64,000 nucleotides of DNA from Prostheceraeus crozeri (Eukaryota > Platyhelminthes > Polycladida > Euryleptidae), in the NCBI GenBank assembly GCA_907163375.1, contig CAJQUW010011496.1, forward strand, positions 1-64,000, in the 5' to 3' direction. Below, one piece after another: positions 11,935-23,130 of the stretch; the first letter of the stretch is position 1; each line of letters starts with the position of its first letter. Position numbers and translations under genes: made by a program. The notes under the pieces are model-generated. The model was given only the letters and a program-made list of their open reading frames with translations. It was not told the origin of the DNA and searched no databases.

Positions 11935-11951
11935 ATTTGATTTTTAATGCA

Positions 11952-12278
11952 CTGATAAAACTGTAGGAGAGAATGGGGAAACATGGCAGCATTTTTTAAA
12001 ATCATCCATCATGTCCAAATAATGAAAAAAAATTAAAACTTAATACTTTGCCCGTAATATACAGCGCATTTCTTAACTATTTTGTATTAGACAAAATTCT
12101 GCAGGATGCGCTCTTGAAATTCGAATTTGAATATTAATAGGCTCAAAAACTGCGATGTCACCCCATCAATGGGGTGATATGGCACTCGAAAGCGGTGACA
12201 TGGCAGTATTCAGTCTGTATCAATATCAAACATAACTTAACTAGCTCAATTTTACCACTTCTATCAGATCATATTTGC
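11952..12278. other. No gene; small perfect hairpin
   Basis: This holds a 9-bp perfect hairpin (TCACCCCAT, one base, ATGGGGTGA) near 12155-12175 and no coding signal. The last 8 bases (12271-12278) are the left target duplication of the large hAT element that follows. Confidence 0.4.
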
Positions 12279-12921
12279 AGGCTTTCAAGTGCACCTTAAC
12301 AAAAAAAGTAGGAAAAGAGTAGGATCCGAAAATCTGAGAAAGTAGGATGAAAGTAGGGTAGTCTACGGGGAAATTATGACGCATTTGTAAAAATCAAATT
12401 GAACACTTTGCGATACATAAAGTAAGCGTAGATACATTCGTCTGTCATCAAATGAACGAAACACTGGTGTAAATAACAGTATATCAGATATATTAAATGT
12501 TTTAAAACAATGTATCTGAAAACATCCATTTCAGAAAAACAATTATATTCATGCTTATCATACCAAAATATCCGCATAAGTATCAATATCGCAAGCAAAA
12601 ATACAAGTAAGTTCAAGATATGAGGAAATGCATTAAACAAATTAGAAATGTCAACCAGCAAAAATGTTTTTGGAATATTGAATTATTTACACATGATTCA
12701 AGTTAAAGCACTGAGGAAATGTAGAAAATTAAAACTGTCAATCAGTACTTACGATAAAAATTGTTGAACTGTTGAATCTAAATACACAAATTTCGAGTTT
12801 GTGTTTTGAGAAAATGTACTGGTATAGCAAATTACTGTTGTGCTCCTATAAAAATGTAGATATAGATGTAAGCACTCTCATTTGAAATTGCTGAAAAAAG
12901 GGAAACGCTGACATCAAAACA

Positions 12922-13365
12922 TCATCCCCATTTTCGTGCATTGATACATTTATCCAGAACTTTTCGTTGTTTCGCCTTAATTTCTTGCATCTCTTCATGC
13001 CTTTTCTCCAACGTCTCCCGAGTTAGTGACATTTTCTTCTTGGCTGCTTCGATCAGTCCCTGTACAACACAAACTTCCAAAAAGTCCTTCGATTTGATGG
13101 CTTCATGCAGGCGTTTTTCCGCGTCGTTATACAGATTCTCTGATGAACGCAGATCGTTTTGTGCCTTACTTTGTGCGGCAACTACACCGGGTTTTCTGCT
13201 ATCCAGTGTTATTTTTCTGTTCTCCGAAGCTTCCAGCGTCCGTCGTTTATATAACGATGTTTTCTTTCGCTCTTCTTCAAACTTTTCATCGCAAATTCTT
13301 TCCTTTCTGAGGCGATCCAAACAGAATAGGCGCGATAAGCAACTTTCCACTAGCAGTCGGCTGTC
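12922..13365 (-). pseudogene. hAT transposase coiled-coil tail (outer element)
   Basis: This open frame of about 145 codons is rich in Lys, Glu and Arg and should form a coiled coil (repeats such as KFEEERKKTS, NDAEKRLHEAIK, EEMQEIKAKQRK). By position it is the C-terminal tail of the outer hAT transposase. The same kind of tail follows the dimerisation region in the better-preserved hAT at 38254-40555 and in that at 42178-43691. The LINE at 13374-18802 separates it from the dimerisation region at 18803. The two sides differ in frame by one base, so decay is present. The tail's function is unknown; self-association is a guess. Confidence 0.65.
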
Positions 13366-13794
13366 ACTGACGTTGTGTGTTCACAGACTATGCGCAGTCT
13401 TTTGTGATTTTCTCATCGATCATCGCGTCGTTTGTTCTAATTTTTGATATCACGAGATTCTACATCTGGATCTGCAACGTCTGGTGGTCTTCGTTTTCTC
13501 CATCATCGATTCGCTCACCGGATATCCCGTGCTCAGCCTCAGAACGTGTTTGTGATCACGTCCGTTTGTGTCAAGGTCACTTGCGTCTTTGTGTCACAAC
13601 TCTTTCGCTTCTTCCCGCAAAGGCTATTCAAAGTGGTCGTCAATCATCGTCTCTTGTAGTATAAATCATCTCTTACTCATCGTATCTCATCTCTTATCTC
13701 TCTCTACTAGCCGAGTGTGTTACGCGTTTGAATTGCGATCTATTTTGATGCGTTTGAGTCCCTTCTTCCAACTTCTTTTGTGTTGGAACTAAAT

Positions 13795-14560
13795 ATGAAC
13801 TCAAATTCATCTACACCAGAGAAAAATGTCTCCATCTCAATCAATGAAGTGCGGAAAATGTCAGCAACTCAAATCGGTCGTTTATCCAAATCACAACTCA
13901 GTTCTGCTCTCATAAGTGCAATAGATGCTATGAACACAAAGAATCTATCTGATCTTCTCACTATTGATTCTTTCAAATCTAAGTTCAGTGAGATGACTGG
14001 TAGCATAAAAGAGGAACTGGTGATAGAAAACGAAAAACGAATTGAGGAACTTGAGAAAAATTTCTTGTCGAAGTTGGAGGACATCAAAACTTCTTTCGTT
14101 GAACGAATCGAACAGACGATTTCATCGGAGATGGATGTGAGGTTCCGATCTTCCGGAATATCTATGGAGAAAGAATTATTGAGTGAAATAGAAGATCGCA
14201 TCAGCAGAAGAAACAACTTGATAATTTTTGGATTACCAGAACGAGAGAATAGTGATATTGACTTTAAAAATATGTCTGACTTGTTGAAAGTACTTGACAA
14301 GGAACTTGATTCAACTTGTATAAAGCGAGCTTTTCGTGTTGGAAGAATTGGTAACATTAAGCCACTCCAATAAAGATCATTCTGGATTCTTTTGACACCC
14401 GCATGCGTCTATTGAAAGCTGGTCCTATGTTAAAGAAATCAACAGAGTTTTCCAGGACTTATATGCAGCCAGATTTAGGCCAACTCATAAACAGCAGGAG
14501 GAGAGAAGATTTTGCGTGATGAACTTCGATCTTTATGCAATATGGGTGAAGATGTTTACA
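13795..14560 (+). pseudogene. LINE ORF1 (coiled coil plus RRM-like)
   Basis: The ORF1 frame opens at ATG 13795; an upstream in-frame TTG is not needed. Residues 1-110 or so are polar and contain a predicted coiled coil (NEKRIEELEKNFLSKLEDIK). An RRM-like segment follows (RRNNLIIFGLPE). The frame breaks at 14371, then continues in another phase with IKIILDSFDTRMRLLKAG and a basic RRREDF end near 14515. This matches the nucleic-acid chaperone ORF1 of several LINE clades, which coats the element RNA. The product is broken by at least one frameshift. Confidence 0.7.
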
Positions 14561-14593
14561 TAAGAAAAGGCAAAGTCCTTTACCGTACGCAGC

Positions 14594-15954
14594 GTGTTTA
14601 GCAACGGAACTTATTGTGGTCGTTTATGTACTCCTAAACACCTTATGATCAATGCTCATTCTATTGTTTCAGCGGGAAAAATTGATGATCTCAGACTCAA
14701 TTGCTCCTCTATGAATCCTTACATAATAATTGTTACAGAATCATGGCTGAGTGATCTTCACGATAGTTCTCTTTTCCAAATCGAGGGTTATGATTTTCAG
14801 ATGTGACACAAGAAGTCGTTGTGGTGGTGGTGCTGCAGCTTGGGCATCATCGAATTTGAAAGTTTCTACTTTTTTGGATATCACTTCACCATCCTTTTCT
14901 GAGCGTATGTTCTTCAAACTAAATTACAATGGTCATTTATATTTTCTACTTGCCATGTGTGTGCCGCCTAATTCTACAGCATGTCGAGAATTGAATGAAT
15001 TCATTATTCACCATCTTGACAATATTACTGACAATTTATATTCCCCCCAATATTATAATTGGAGGCGATCTAAATGATTTTGATTATTCTACTGTTATGT
15101 GCTAATTTGATCTTCTTAATAAAGTTACGGTACCGACACGTTTCGATAGTATTTTGGATATTTTCCTTGTAAGTAAATCTTTGTGTGAAAGCTATAATAG
15201 TGCTGAAGTTGGACCTACTATTTTTAGTCATCGCAGAGGATCCCATTGTACAGTTTTGTTGAAACCTTTTGAGCAGATGCTTCAAAGTGGGTCTTCTGTA
15301 CATAAGCTGTTTGATTTCAGAAAGTCCTACATTGCAGATTTTTTATCTTCCCTCACTGATATTTCTTTTGAAAGTGTTAATGATGCTGTTGATATTGAAT
15401 CTAAAGTTCGAAACTTCTATGCCATTTTTCTTGAATGTGTTTTTCGTGTATACCAGTAAAAGAAGTCTCTATCAAAAAAAAGCAAGCCTTGGATGTCTCC
15501 CTTGGCAAAAGACATGGTCAATCGAAGGTGGAAGGCTTACCAATCGAGATTTTCAAGAATATAGTAGCCTGGAAATTAAATGCAAGGAAATTATTCAACG
15601 TTGTAAAGACAATCGGGCTCAAAGATATAAACAATCTTCAAAGACATTTGGCAAGTTGTTTCTCACTATAGACGCAAAATTGGCAATAATCTTATTGAAT
15701 CGCTGATTGCTCAATATTCTGATGCTGCTGTTGCTGCTAAGGAAATGAATCAAAGAATTATTGACAATTTTAGTGAGCACAGGGAATTTGAATTCAGTTT
15801 TGATGATGACTGGTGTCCTCTATCCGACCCAATGGATATTTTCATCTCTTAGATAAATTGTGTCTACGCAAAGCTACAGGAGCAGATGGGATTTCAGTTT
15901 TGACGATGAGTGGTGCCCTCTATCCGACCCAATGGATATTTTTCATCTCTTAGA
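14594..15954 (+). pseudogene. LINE ORF2 endonuclease and start of RT
   Basis: With several frame changes the plus strand reads as an APE-type endonuclease: MINAHSIVSAGKIDDLRLN, then TESWLSDL (the Glu-containing box), RCGGGAAAWA, IIIGGDLNDFDYS (the Asp/Asn box) and TRFDSILDIFL. A linker and the start of the RT (DKLCLRKATGADGIS) follow. The nuclease nicks target DNA to prime reverse transcription. The expected terminal SDH box is not clear (SHRRGSH at about 15225). The region 15786-15893 is repeated in tandem at 15894-15954 and again past the hAT insertion. Confidence 0.75.
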
Positions 15955-17441
15955 CAGTGGTCGTGGCGCGAATTTTCACCAATTTCGCGTGTTCGTGTTA
16001 GTAGTAATAATTATTTTAATAATGCGTAATACGAGCTTTATGGCTATAATGAGGTTGCTGGAAAAGCAGGGTGTCCACCACACGCTTTAGGAGTAAGTGC
16101 TTGAGAGCATCTCAGCGAGAACGTCTCTGATAAAATGTGATGGATTACTGACGCTGCATCAGCTTCAAATTAAGGAAATCTGCGACTAATTTGAGTTTAT
16201 GAGATGCTCACCGTAAAAGCCACTGCAGAAATACTCTCGTCTCGCATATCCATTATGAAAACAAAACCTCGAGAAATCAAAGAAAAGCAGCAAATATTCT
16301 GGAATTCCAATATGCATTTTATGTTCGCAAGTCCGATTTACATGAATATCGAAGTACATATATGGGCATAGTGTTGTCATGGGAGAGTCATAAATCAGTA
16401 CCCGATGATTTGCTGAAGGGAGATACAAGGCAAATACTACAGAGTTAGCTTTACGACATTCTTAAATACTTTGTCATTCACAATTGCTCTCTTTGACTCT
16501 GCTCTAGGTGCAAGGCATTTTCTGTTCCTTTTCTTTCTTTTCCAGGCTTTCTTGGATGTTTTCGAGCTTCAATCGGCGGGCGAACTTCAGTTCTTCACAT
16601 CGCTGATTTTCTTCATCTAATTATATATACGGAGTTGTTCTTGGAGAGCTTCACTTTTTCTTCTATCTTCCTTCTTTTCTTGGTTTTGCAGCCATGTTCA
16701 GTAAAAAGCATATGATGCATTGTACATGTATTTTATCCACTCATTCATCCACTCTCATATTTGAGCTATCAATTTTCTTACTTCTCAAAACGGATTTCAC
16801 AAATCGCCAAGGGCTCTCAGGGTTTCAGGTATCAGCGAGCGCTTCTTTTAGTCAATATGTCGGGTAGGTTTGTAAAACTCCTCTCTATTTCTGCGTTCCC
16901 TTGCGGCATAACAAAAACCGCCTTTGCGACTTTAACCAAAGTTGGCACTTTTCCGCTAACTCAGACCCTCTTCAAAATGTAGACGCATCGCCACGATTTT
17001 GAGAGGATCCTGACAGACTGCTTTGTTGTAGTCGGATTTCAGCTTCCAATCGAGATTTGTTGCTGTGACAAAGTACGGACGGTATCGATCGCGCCACTTG
17101 TAGTGAACATTTTCGAAATTTTCGTGGTCTTGCAATCGAGGGCCAACAAATCTACAAGACTTTAAGAAATTGTTTAAGAAACTTTTTCCTACATTATAGA
17201 AGTACAAAATATGTTTTTGGTGATACGCTGAATGTTAGAAAGTTCATATTATCAGTGGATGGGGTGTGACTATCAACATTTCTGTCGATGAATACATGCG
17301 AAAATGGCCAAAATAGCAAAATCAAACCTTCGAAATTTTGAAATGATGGACTTCGCATAATCTCATCATATTTCTCTTAAATTCGCGTATTCGCGTTTCG
17401 TTCGCGTAATACGCGAGGTTTTCGCGCCGCCACGACCACTG
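15955..17441 (-). mobile_element. Internally deleted hAT nested in the LINE
   Basis: The ends CAGTGGTCGTGGCG (15955-15968) and its reverse complement (17428-17441) are inverted repeats. The flanks CTCTTAGA (15947-15954) and CTTTTAGA (17442-17449) are an 8-bp duplication with one mismatch, as for hAT. It lies in the LINE RT frame, which resumes at 17442 with DKLSLHNATGAD. Only a lysine/glutamate-rich tail-like peptide survives on the minus strand, about 16440-16694 (EENQRCEELKFARRLKLENI), so the element lacks a transposase catalytic region. Confidence 0.8.
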
Positions 17442-18630
17442 CTTTTAGATAAATTGTCTCTACACAATGCTACAGGAGCAGATGAAGTTCCTAATCGCTT
17501 GTATCAGATTGCCGCACCGTTTATTTCTGAGCCATTGTGTCATATCATTAAAATATATTTTGTATCGTGTTGTGTCATCATTTTTTAAGTCATGTAATGT
17601 AACGCCCGTGCCTAAGAAGGGCAAGGTATGCATATAAAATCGAAGTCCTATCACTATATCCAGTGTACCATGTAAAATCCTCGAAAAACATATTTTGTCA
17701 CAAGCGCATTCATATATTGTCAAATGCACTCCGCCTTTTCAATTCGCTTGCAAACCGAAATCTGACTGCACCTGTGCATTGATTACTTTGCAAAACAACC
17801 TGACCCAAATGTTAGATGCCAAAGATAATACTGCGGCTTTGTTAATCACATGCGATTTTTCATGTGATTTTGATAGGGTCCGACATCATATTTTGGTAGA
17901 TAAAGTGTATAAATTGGATTTCCTTCCTGGTTTTATTCAGTGGATTTAGGTCCGTTAGGTCCGTTTTTGTTCCTTCTTTATTGTCATGATATCATACCAA
18001 AGCATTCTCTGACGAAGTATATTCAGTATGCGGATGATTTGAATATCTCATTCCTATTTCAAAAAGATGAACAAGAGTGGAAACTTCATGTTATGGAAGA
18101 AATTTCTAACATTCAGAAATGGTCCGAGAATAATGATCTTCTTCTTAATGCGGCAAAGCAAAAATTGTAATTTTTGGAAAGCAGAATTCCACTTGCAACG
18201 ATTTTTTTTCTAATTTATCGTTTAGTGTTGTCAAGAGCGCGAAAATACTAGGTGTCACATGGGACCAAGATATATCCTGGAGTTTATGTTTTAAAGAGAT
18301 TGAGCGTAAATGCTCAAGTATGTTTTTACTTAAGTCTCTAAAATATACTTGATGTCACTATGATTTGTGGAGAGTTTACTATAACATTATTGAAAGTTTG
18401 ATGTTGTATTCTACTACCCTTTTTGAAGTTCTGTCATCTGAAACGAAATCTAAGCTGTCTCGCATCTTTAAACGTTGTAAGAAAACAATTTGCAAACCCA
18501 GATGTATATGTTTGAATACTGTTGATAATCTGTCTGTCAAAAGGTCCAGAGCGTTTGAGTCGTTGTATACGAATTTAGGAGATCTATGTCATCCTTTGAA
18601 TATAATTTAGACCGACGCAATCCGTCGGAC
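17442..18630 (+). pseudogene. LINE ORF2 reverse transcriptase (continued)
   Basis: After the nested hAT the LINE RT continues with frame changes. Visible are NVTPVPKKGK (17590s), a CDFSCDFDRVRH A motif (about 17850), DLGPLGPFLFLLYCHDI of the B motif region (from 17941), YIQYADDLNISF with the catalytic YADD (about 18025) and NDLLLNAAKQKL (about 18135). A thumb/C-terminal frame follows (18365-18610). The palm is recognisable but stops and shifts occur throughout. The B motif QG pair is lost at the break near 17946. Confidence 0.75.
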
Positions 18631-18743
18631 GTGTTACGATTCCATTTTGTCGCACAACTCGTATACAAAATTACTTTCCAATAGCTTTCTTGCTAAGCGG
18701 TTATGTAAGACTCTGACATTGCTGTGTATTTTGACAAATATAC

Positions 18744-18776
18744 TGTCTCTGTCTCTCTCTCTCTCTCTTTCTCTCT
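18744..18776. repeat. (CT)n run at the LINE 3' end
   Basis: A CTCTGTCTCTCT-type microsatellite lies just before the LINE 3' boundary and target duplication. It may be the tail of the LINE or have grown from it. Confidence 0.7.
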
Positions 18777-18802
18777 TATGAGATCGTAATAATTAGGGCG
18801 AT

Positions 18803-19960
18803 ACTGACATGAGGAGCACATTTCCTTGGCCTATGGCTTTAACAGCATCCTTCACCAAGCGAAGACCGTTAACTGACTCATCTGGCAATAACACACGTTC
18901 GCTGGTAACAATGGCTTTGTTCTGAGATGGGCTTCTCTCAACGTCGACGCTACCGTGTGCAAGAGAGAAAACGCCATGCACAAACCTGATGAGAATTCGG
19001 TACCGTGGAATCCCAAGAGCATTCTTCTCTTGCAAAACAGTATTCCAGAAATCATCGATTCGCTTGTATCCTGATGCTTCGGTTTCCTTGTACCACTTAT
19101 CCGGAATTTCTTGTGCCTGATAAAGCTTGTATTCGTCAGCCAATACATCGATCTACGATTCATCGATGAATGACATCTGTCGTGGAGTGCGTGTTACTGA
19201 GTCGACTTCAATATACCGTTGCATTAGAGAATGCAATACGGCCAGATCTTTCAATATTCTGTTCTGTAGAGGAAGAAGGCTGATGAGAAATTCGGTTATG
19301 CGCTGGTAACATTTTCGGAATTTTCCAATTGCACCTATCCTTTGTTCCGGCCTCATCGCTTTCAATGCAACATTCCTTGCTGACTCTCTGACAACAATCT
19401 TTCCGTTCGACGACTGATTCTCCTCTACCTGTAAATCGACATGCAAGAGCTGATGACCTCTGCTATCCCCGACCGCATTCCGTGTCAGAAACCGAGGCAT
19501 GACAGCTCGTGTCAGTTCCGAGAGCTGCTCATAGAGGATGTGAACTATCGGCTCCTCTCTTTGAAAAAGAGTAAGAAAGGGATGAAAAATGTCTTCCAAA
19601 CTCGCTAAGAAATGCAATTGAACTTTGACTGAAGGGTCCTTCAGTTTCTGGCAAATTCTTCTCCAGCGTTAATTGACTTCCAATTTTTTTCTCGGTATTG
19701 CTTTGTCGAGCCTCTTAAGAAATATCTTTCAGGAAATATTCCTCAATTGCCTCCATCATGTGTAGCACCCGTTTCACGGCTGGGGGGATCAGTGTCAACC
19801 AACGACATTGCATGTGCCTGGTGAATGATCTTTCACCAAAGCCCATGTTCAGTTGTGTTTCCGAAAAATCTTCTCTTCGACATAGTGATGCCTTGAGGCA
19901 AGGTTGAACTTTGGGCTTTGGGTCGACCTTGGGTAAGTGATACAAAACTTGGGTCTTCTA
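18803..19960 (-). pseudogene. hAT transposase, C-terminal half (outer element)
   Basis: Minus-strand reading gives CRREDFSETQLNMG and RHMQCRWLTLIPPAVKRVL (19715-19945). After a short decayed bridge come a helical region (19153-19617) and a dimerisation-like region ending LAHGSVDVERSPSQNKAI and SVNGLRLVKDAVKAIG (18793-19143). The two longest parts share one frame and are split by a single TAG at 19153. The RWLTLIP and VERS(F)SxNK boxes are those of hAT transposases; dimerisation is needed for transposition. The LINE removes the tail from this piece at 18803-18810, and about 4.8 kb of insertions separate it from the N-ward piece at 24720. Confidence 0.8.
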
Positions 19961-19980
19961 TTAATGCTGCATATACTATA

Positions 19981-20589
19981 CTGTGAAAAAGTTTGGAAAC
20001 ACCTTTATGCAAACTTACTTTTTTCGATGTTCTCTAAAAGTACCTTATAGAATCTGTTAAATGCAAGCTTACTGGTAATCTATGTCAAAAGACATTTTCC
20101 AAAATGATTTCTGAATATATTACAATCTGTACAACTGTTTGTGATTCAATATTTTCTATGCCTTCCATTATTTTTCAAGCAAGCAGAAATACGATGTGTC
20201 ATTGATTCGATCAAAGCTCGACAGTAGTCGTAATCAGTGTCTTCAAACCATGCACGTCTAACGCTATCAACAAGCTCACTATACGAAGAGCAACTTTTCT
20301 TCGCGACGCAACTCTTCAGTTTAATCCAACAATGTTCAATCGGATTAAGATCCAGTGAGTTTCCAGGCCATTTTTCTAACCATTGAAAATTGGAGGAAGC
20401 AATCCAATCACGAACAAGTTTTGCGGAGTGGCAGGGAGCACCGTCTTGTTCCGAAAGGCAAAAGACTCAAAGCTTCCGACTATCTTAAAATTATACAGGA
20501 AAAAGTCCCCTACTTCATGTCAATTAGAAATAAAAGTATTCTTCAACAGGACGGCGCATTCATGAAGGTGTTTCCAAACTTTTTCGCAG
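19981..20589. mobile_element. Tc1-like derivative with inverted halves
   Basis: A 25-bp terminal inverted repeat with one mismatch (CTGTGAAAAAGTTTGGAAAC at 19981, its complement ending 20589) is flanked by TA on both sides. Inside, the minus strand (about 20150-20450) encodes the end of a Tc1-type transposase (DGAPCHSAKLVRDW, then LDLNPIEHCW with the catalytic Glu). The plus strand (about 20440-20565) encodes the piece that should precede it (ASDYLKIIQEKVPYF, SILQQDGA with the catalytic Asp). The two halves face opposite ways, so the element is a deleted, internally inverted derivative and cannot encode a transposase. Confidence 0.85.
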
Positions 20590-20591
20590 TA

Positions 20592-21065
20592 TAGTATACA
20601 AATACAGTTACAAAAATTAATATTTTGATTTGAATCTTAGGAGACCTATATGATAAGAGCATAAATCTCTGATTTTTCCAAAATTCCACTCAATTCACAG
20701 AATATTTCAAAAAATAAATACTTGTGATCATTAGCTATTTCATTCTAGGCTTGACAAACCCGAGCGTTGAAACTTCGTACATATTGTACTTCCTGTAAGC
20801 TCCCTGTACATATTGTACTTGTATTTTGGTGCATTAATGCATATTGAATTTTCTATATGCTTCATATATATTATTTCTTCACAGTTATCCGAACCCTTTA
20901 ACTGTCTGCGATAGACGACATTCCAAAAATAAATTCAATCCAATTTCATATTCTTAATATGTTTAACCATGCAATCACTACGTATATTATTTATTAAGTC
21001 TGTGTATATTTCTGAATCATAAAATGAAAACAATTGCTTTGCTATCAGCAATGTGTAATTCAATC
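20592..21065. other. No recognised gene
   Basis: AT-rich sequence with a short tandem of TACATATTGTACTTC/TG motifs near 20777-20821. It belongs to the unexplained insertion in the outer hAT. Confidence 0.35.
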
Positions 21066-21073
21066 ATATAAGC

Positions 21074-22941
21074 AGGCCTGTGATTAGCTTATTAGAAAAA
21101 TTGAGGAATTTTTTTGAAAAATTTGAGGAATGTAAACGGAGCCTAATATAATAATTGCAAGAAAAACTCCAAATTTTAACAGGGATTTTGGGCCAAACTT
21201 CATGAAGAAGGCAACCCCAGAGTTGACCACACTCTACACAATTTTGAAGTTATATGTATTACAAAAGGATATTTGCCTGGTCATAATTACTTTCCACGTT
21301 GTTGCGAAATTAATTTGTTACCTCAAGTACTATCTGCTTAGAATGTGTCGAACAGAGGATGTCAGATCCAGCTGTTGACATCGTTGTGCTTCACGCTATC
21401 GTCTCCAATTCAATTATGCTTGTCAGATTTGTATACTGAATTTTTTTTAATGTAGGAAATATCCTCAACTACATGCATCTGGGGTTTAGTAATGATTAAT
21501 TTTCACGGATTTAAGACAAATTTGGGAGGAGAGCAACCCGTAAGCATAGAAAGCTTAAAATCATTGACGGAATGCTTGTGGTTAAAAAAAGTCAGTAATT
21601 ATTTATTATGAAGGATACGCCACATTTCACACTAATTTATTAATAATATTACTTTATACTGCACAAGTTTTGGTGGCTCTTGTTTATCTGTTAGGCCTTT
21701 GATCACATCGCTCCGATCTACATTTAAATGAACATGAATTCTCTCATACGACACCAAAAACTGCTAGGAACAGGCTTGCCAGCTGAGTTGTTGGTCTCAT
21801 CTAAGCAAAGAGTGAAAGATTATCACCTCTATTCCCATGAAGTTCCGCGGAGATATTGACAACCACATCTTGCAGTAGACCCAGGTTGAAAATCTGCCAA
21901 CCCAGTACTATGTGGTTTGATGAATGTCTTAATTAATCCAAGTTCGCATACAACGATAAACAATCTGTGCATTACTTTCACACCAAGCTGTGATCAGCAA
22001 ATTATGAAAACGATCTATAAGTGGATAACTCATCCAGGATAAATGTCGGTCGTCAGACCCTGAAAAATGTAGCAGAAAACAGACTCATGGAATAGCAGAG
22101 CCTCATAAGCTTCCAACCTCCGCACGCTAGTGACCAGGAAGCAGATAGACACTAAATTTGGAGACCATCCGCTTTACCCCGTCGCATGCGTTCATGTTCA
22201 GCGGAAATAAAATGGAAGAGAATGAGTGAAACAAAAGCTTCAGTTGATAAGAGCACTGAAATCCAAGTGGGCTGGGATATCTATACGTTATCACATAATG
22301 GATATAGAGGATCGATAGCCTAAAGTTCTTTAAGAAGTACAGGCATGCATTTGGCAGCCATATAGTCGTAGAAACATATAATGAAGGCGGTGAAACCGGT
22401 TCAGAAAATTAATGAAAATAATTGAATAAGCATTTTACTGTTGGAATTCTACGCAAAATTATGAAGTTTGAAGAAAAAAAATTGCTTGTAGTGTTCAATA
22501 TACAATTTCGGTATACTGATCGCAGTGTTTCACTCATTAAATACGTGGAAGTGTTGCACTAAGGAGTTCGGCAGACAATAACTTCAGACAACTTCTCTGC
22601 ATAACAAAATAAGTTCGGACGAACCTGAACATTTGCAACCCTGTAGCTTCCAGAAATTAAAACGACGTGAAACAAAATCAAAGTATAAATCATGATTGAT
22701 TCATGTTTAGCAGTCAGGGTGTAGGATACATGTTATATGATTCTATCTTAGCCTCTTGATTGGAAGTTTACAGATAATCACCATTCGCTAAAAAACAATA
22801 CATTGTCCGACATTTAGTCTAAAATGTGTCACATTTGAGGAATTTCTTTTAGCTTAGCTATATTTGAGGAATTTTTGAGGATTTGAGGAGTGGAAAAAAA
22901 TTTTGAGGAATCTGAGGAATTTGAGGAGCAATCACAGGCCT
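21074..22941. mobile_element. Non-autonomous hAT with AGGCCTGTG ends
   Basis: The left end AGGCCTGTGATT (21074) and the right end AATCACAGGCCT (ending 22941) are inverted repeats. Near-duplicates ATATAAGC (21066-21073) and GTATAAGC (22942-22949) flank them, giving an 8-bp hAT-type duplication. Subterminal GAGGAATTT-type repeats occur at both ends (21102-21132 and 22836-22925). No coding sequence of any length is visible. The ends resemble those of the transposase-bearing hAT at 38254-40555 (AGGCCTGTGG, with similar AGAGGAA subterminal repeats), so that family is a plausible source of mobilisation. Confidence 0.75.
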
Positions 22942-23130
22942 GTATAAGCCAAATATATTCAGTTGGTCAGTCTATTAGTATATGTTCAATTATTGAAGGA
23001 AAGCTTTATAACGCAATACACGAACTAGGCTACTAATTACAGTTATTGCAATAAAAAAAATAGTTTCCCACTAATACCACACTTCTCCTTGGTCCAATAG
23101 CAATTTTGGCCAATAAAGAATCTCTATGTA

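Larger units (their letters stand above)
13374..18802 (+). mobile_element. Full-length but decayed APE-type LINE
   Basis: The sequence ACTGACGT at 13366-13373 and ACTGACAT at 18803-18810 form a likely 8-bp target duplication. It interrupts the outer hAT transposase exactly between its dimerisation region and its tail. Inside, in order, are a 5' untranslated region of about 400 bp, ORF1, an endonuclease, a reverse transcriptase and a 3' end with a (CT)n run (about 18744-18776). A hAT (15955-17441) sits inside the RT region. Many stops and frameshifts indicate an old copy. Confidence 0.75.

Noticed and set aside
12941-13447. 168-codon plus-strand frame
   Set aside because: It is the antisense shadow of the charged hAT tail; its Ser/Cys/Phe-rich content follows from the opposite strand.
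13869-14357. 162-codon minus-strand frame
   Set aside because: Antisense of the LINE ORF1, which has the coiled coil and RRM-like motif on the plus strand.
18748-18776. Polypyrimidine tract with a following AG as a splice acceptor
   Set aside because: It lies at the LINE 3' end beside a target duplication, with no coding exon after it on the plus strand.
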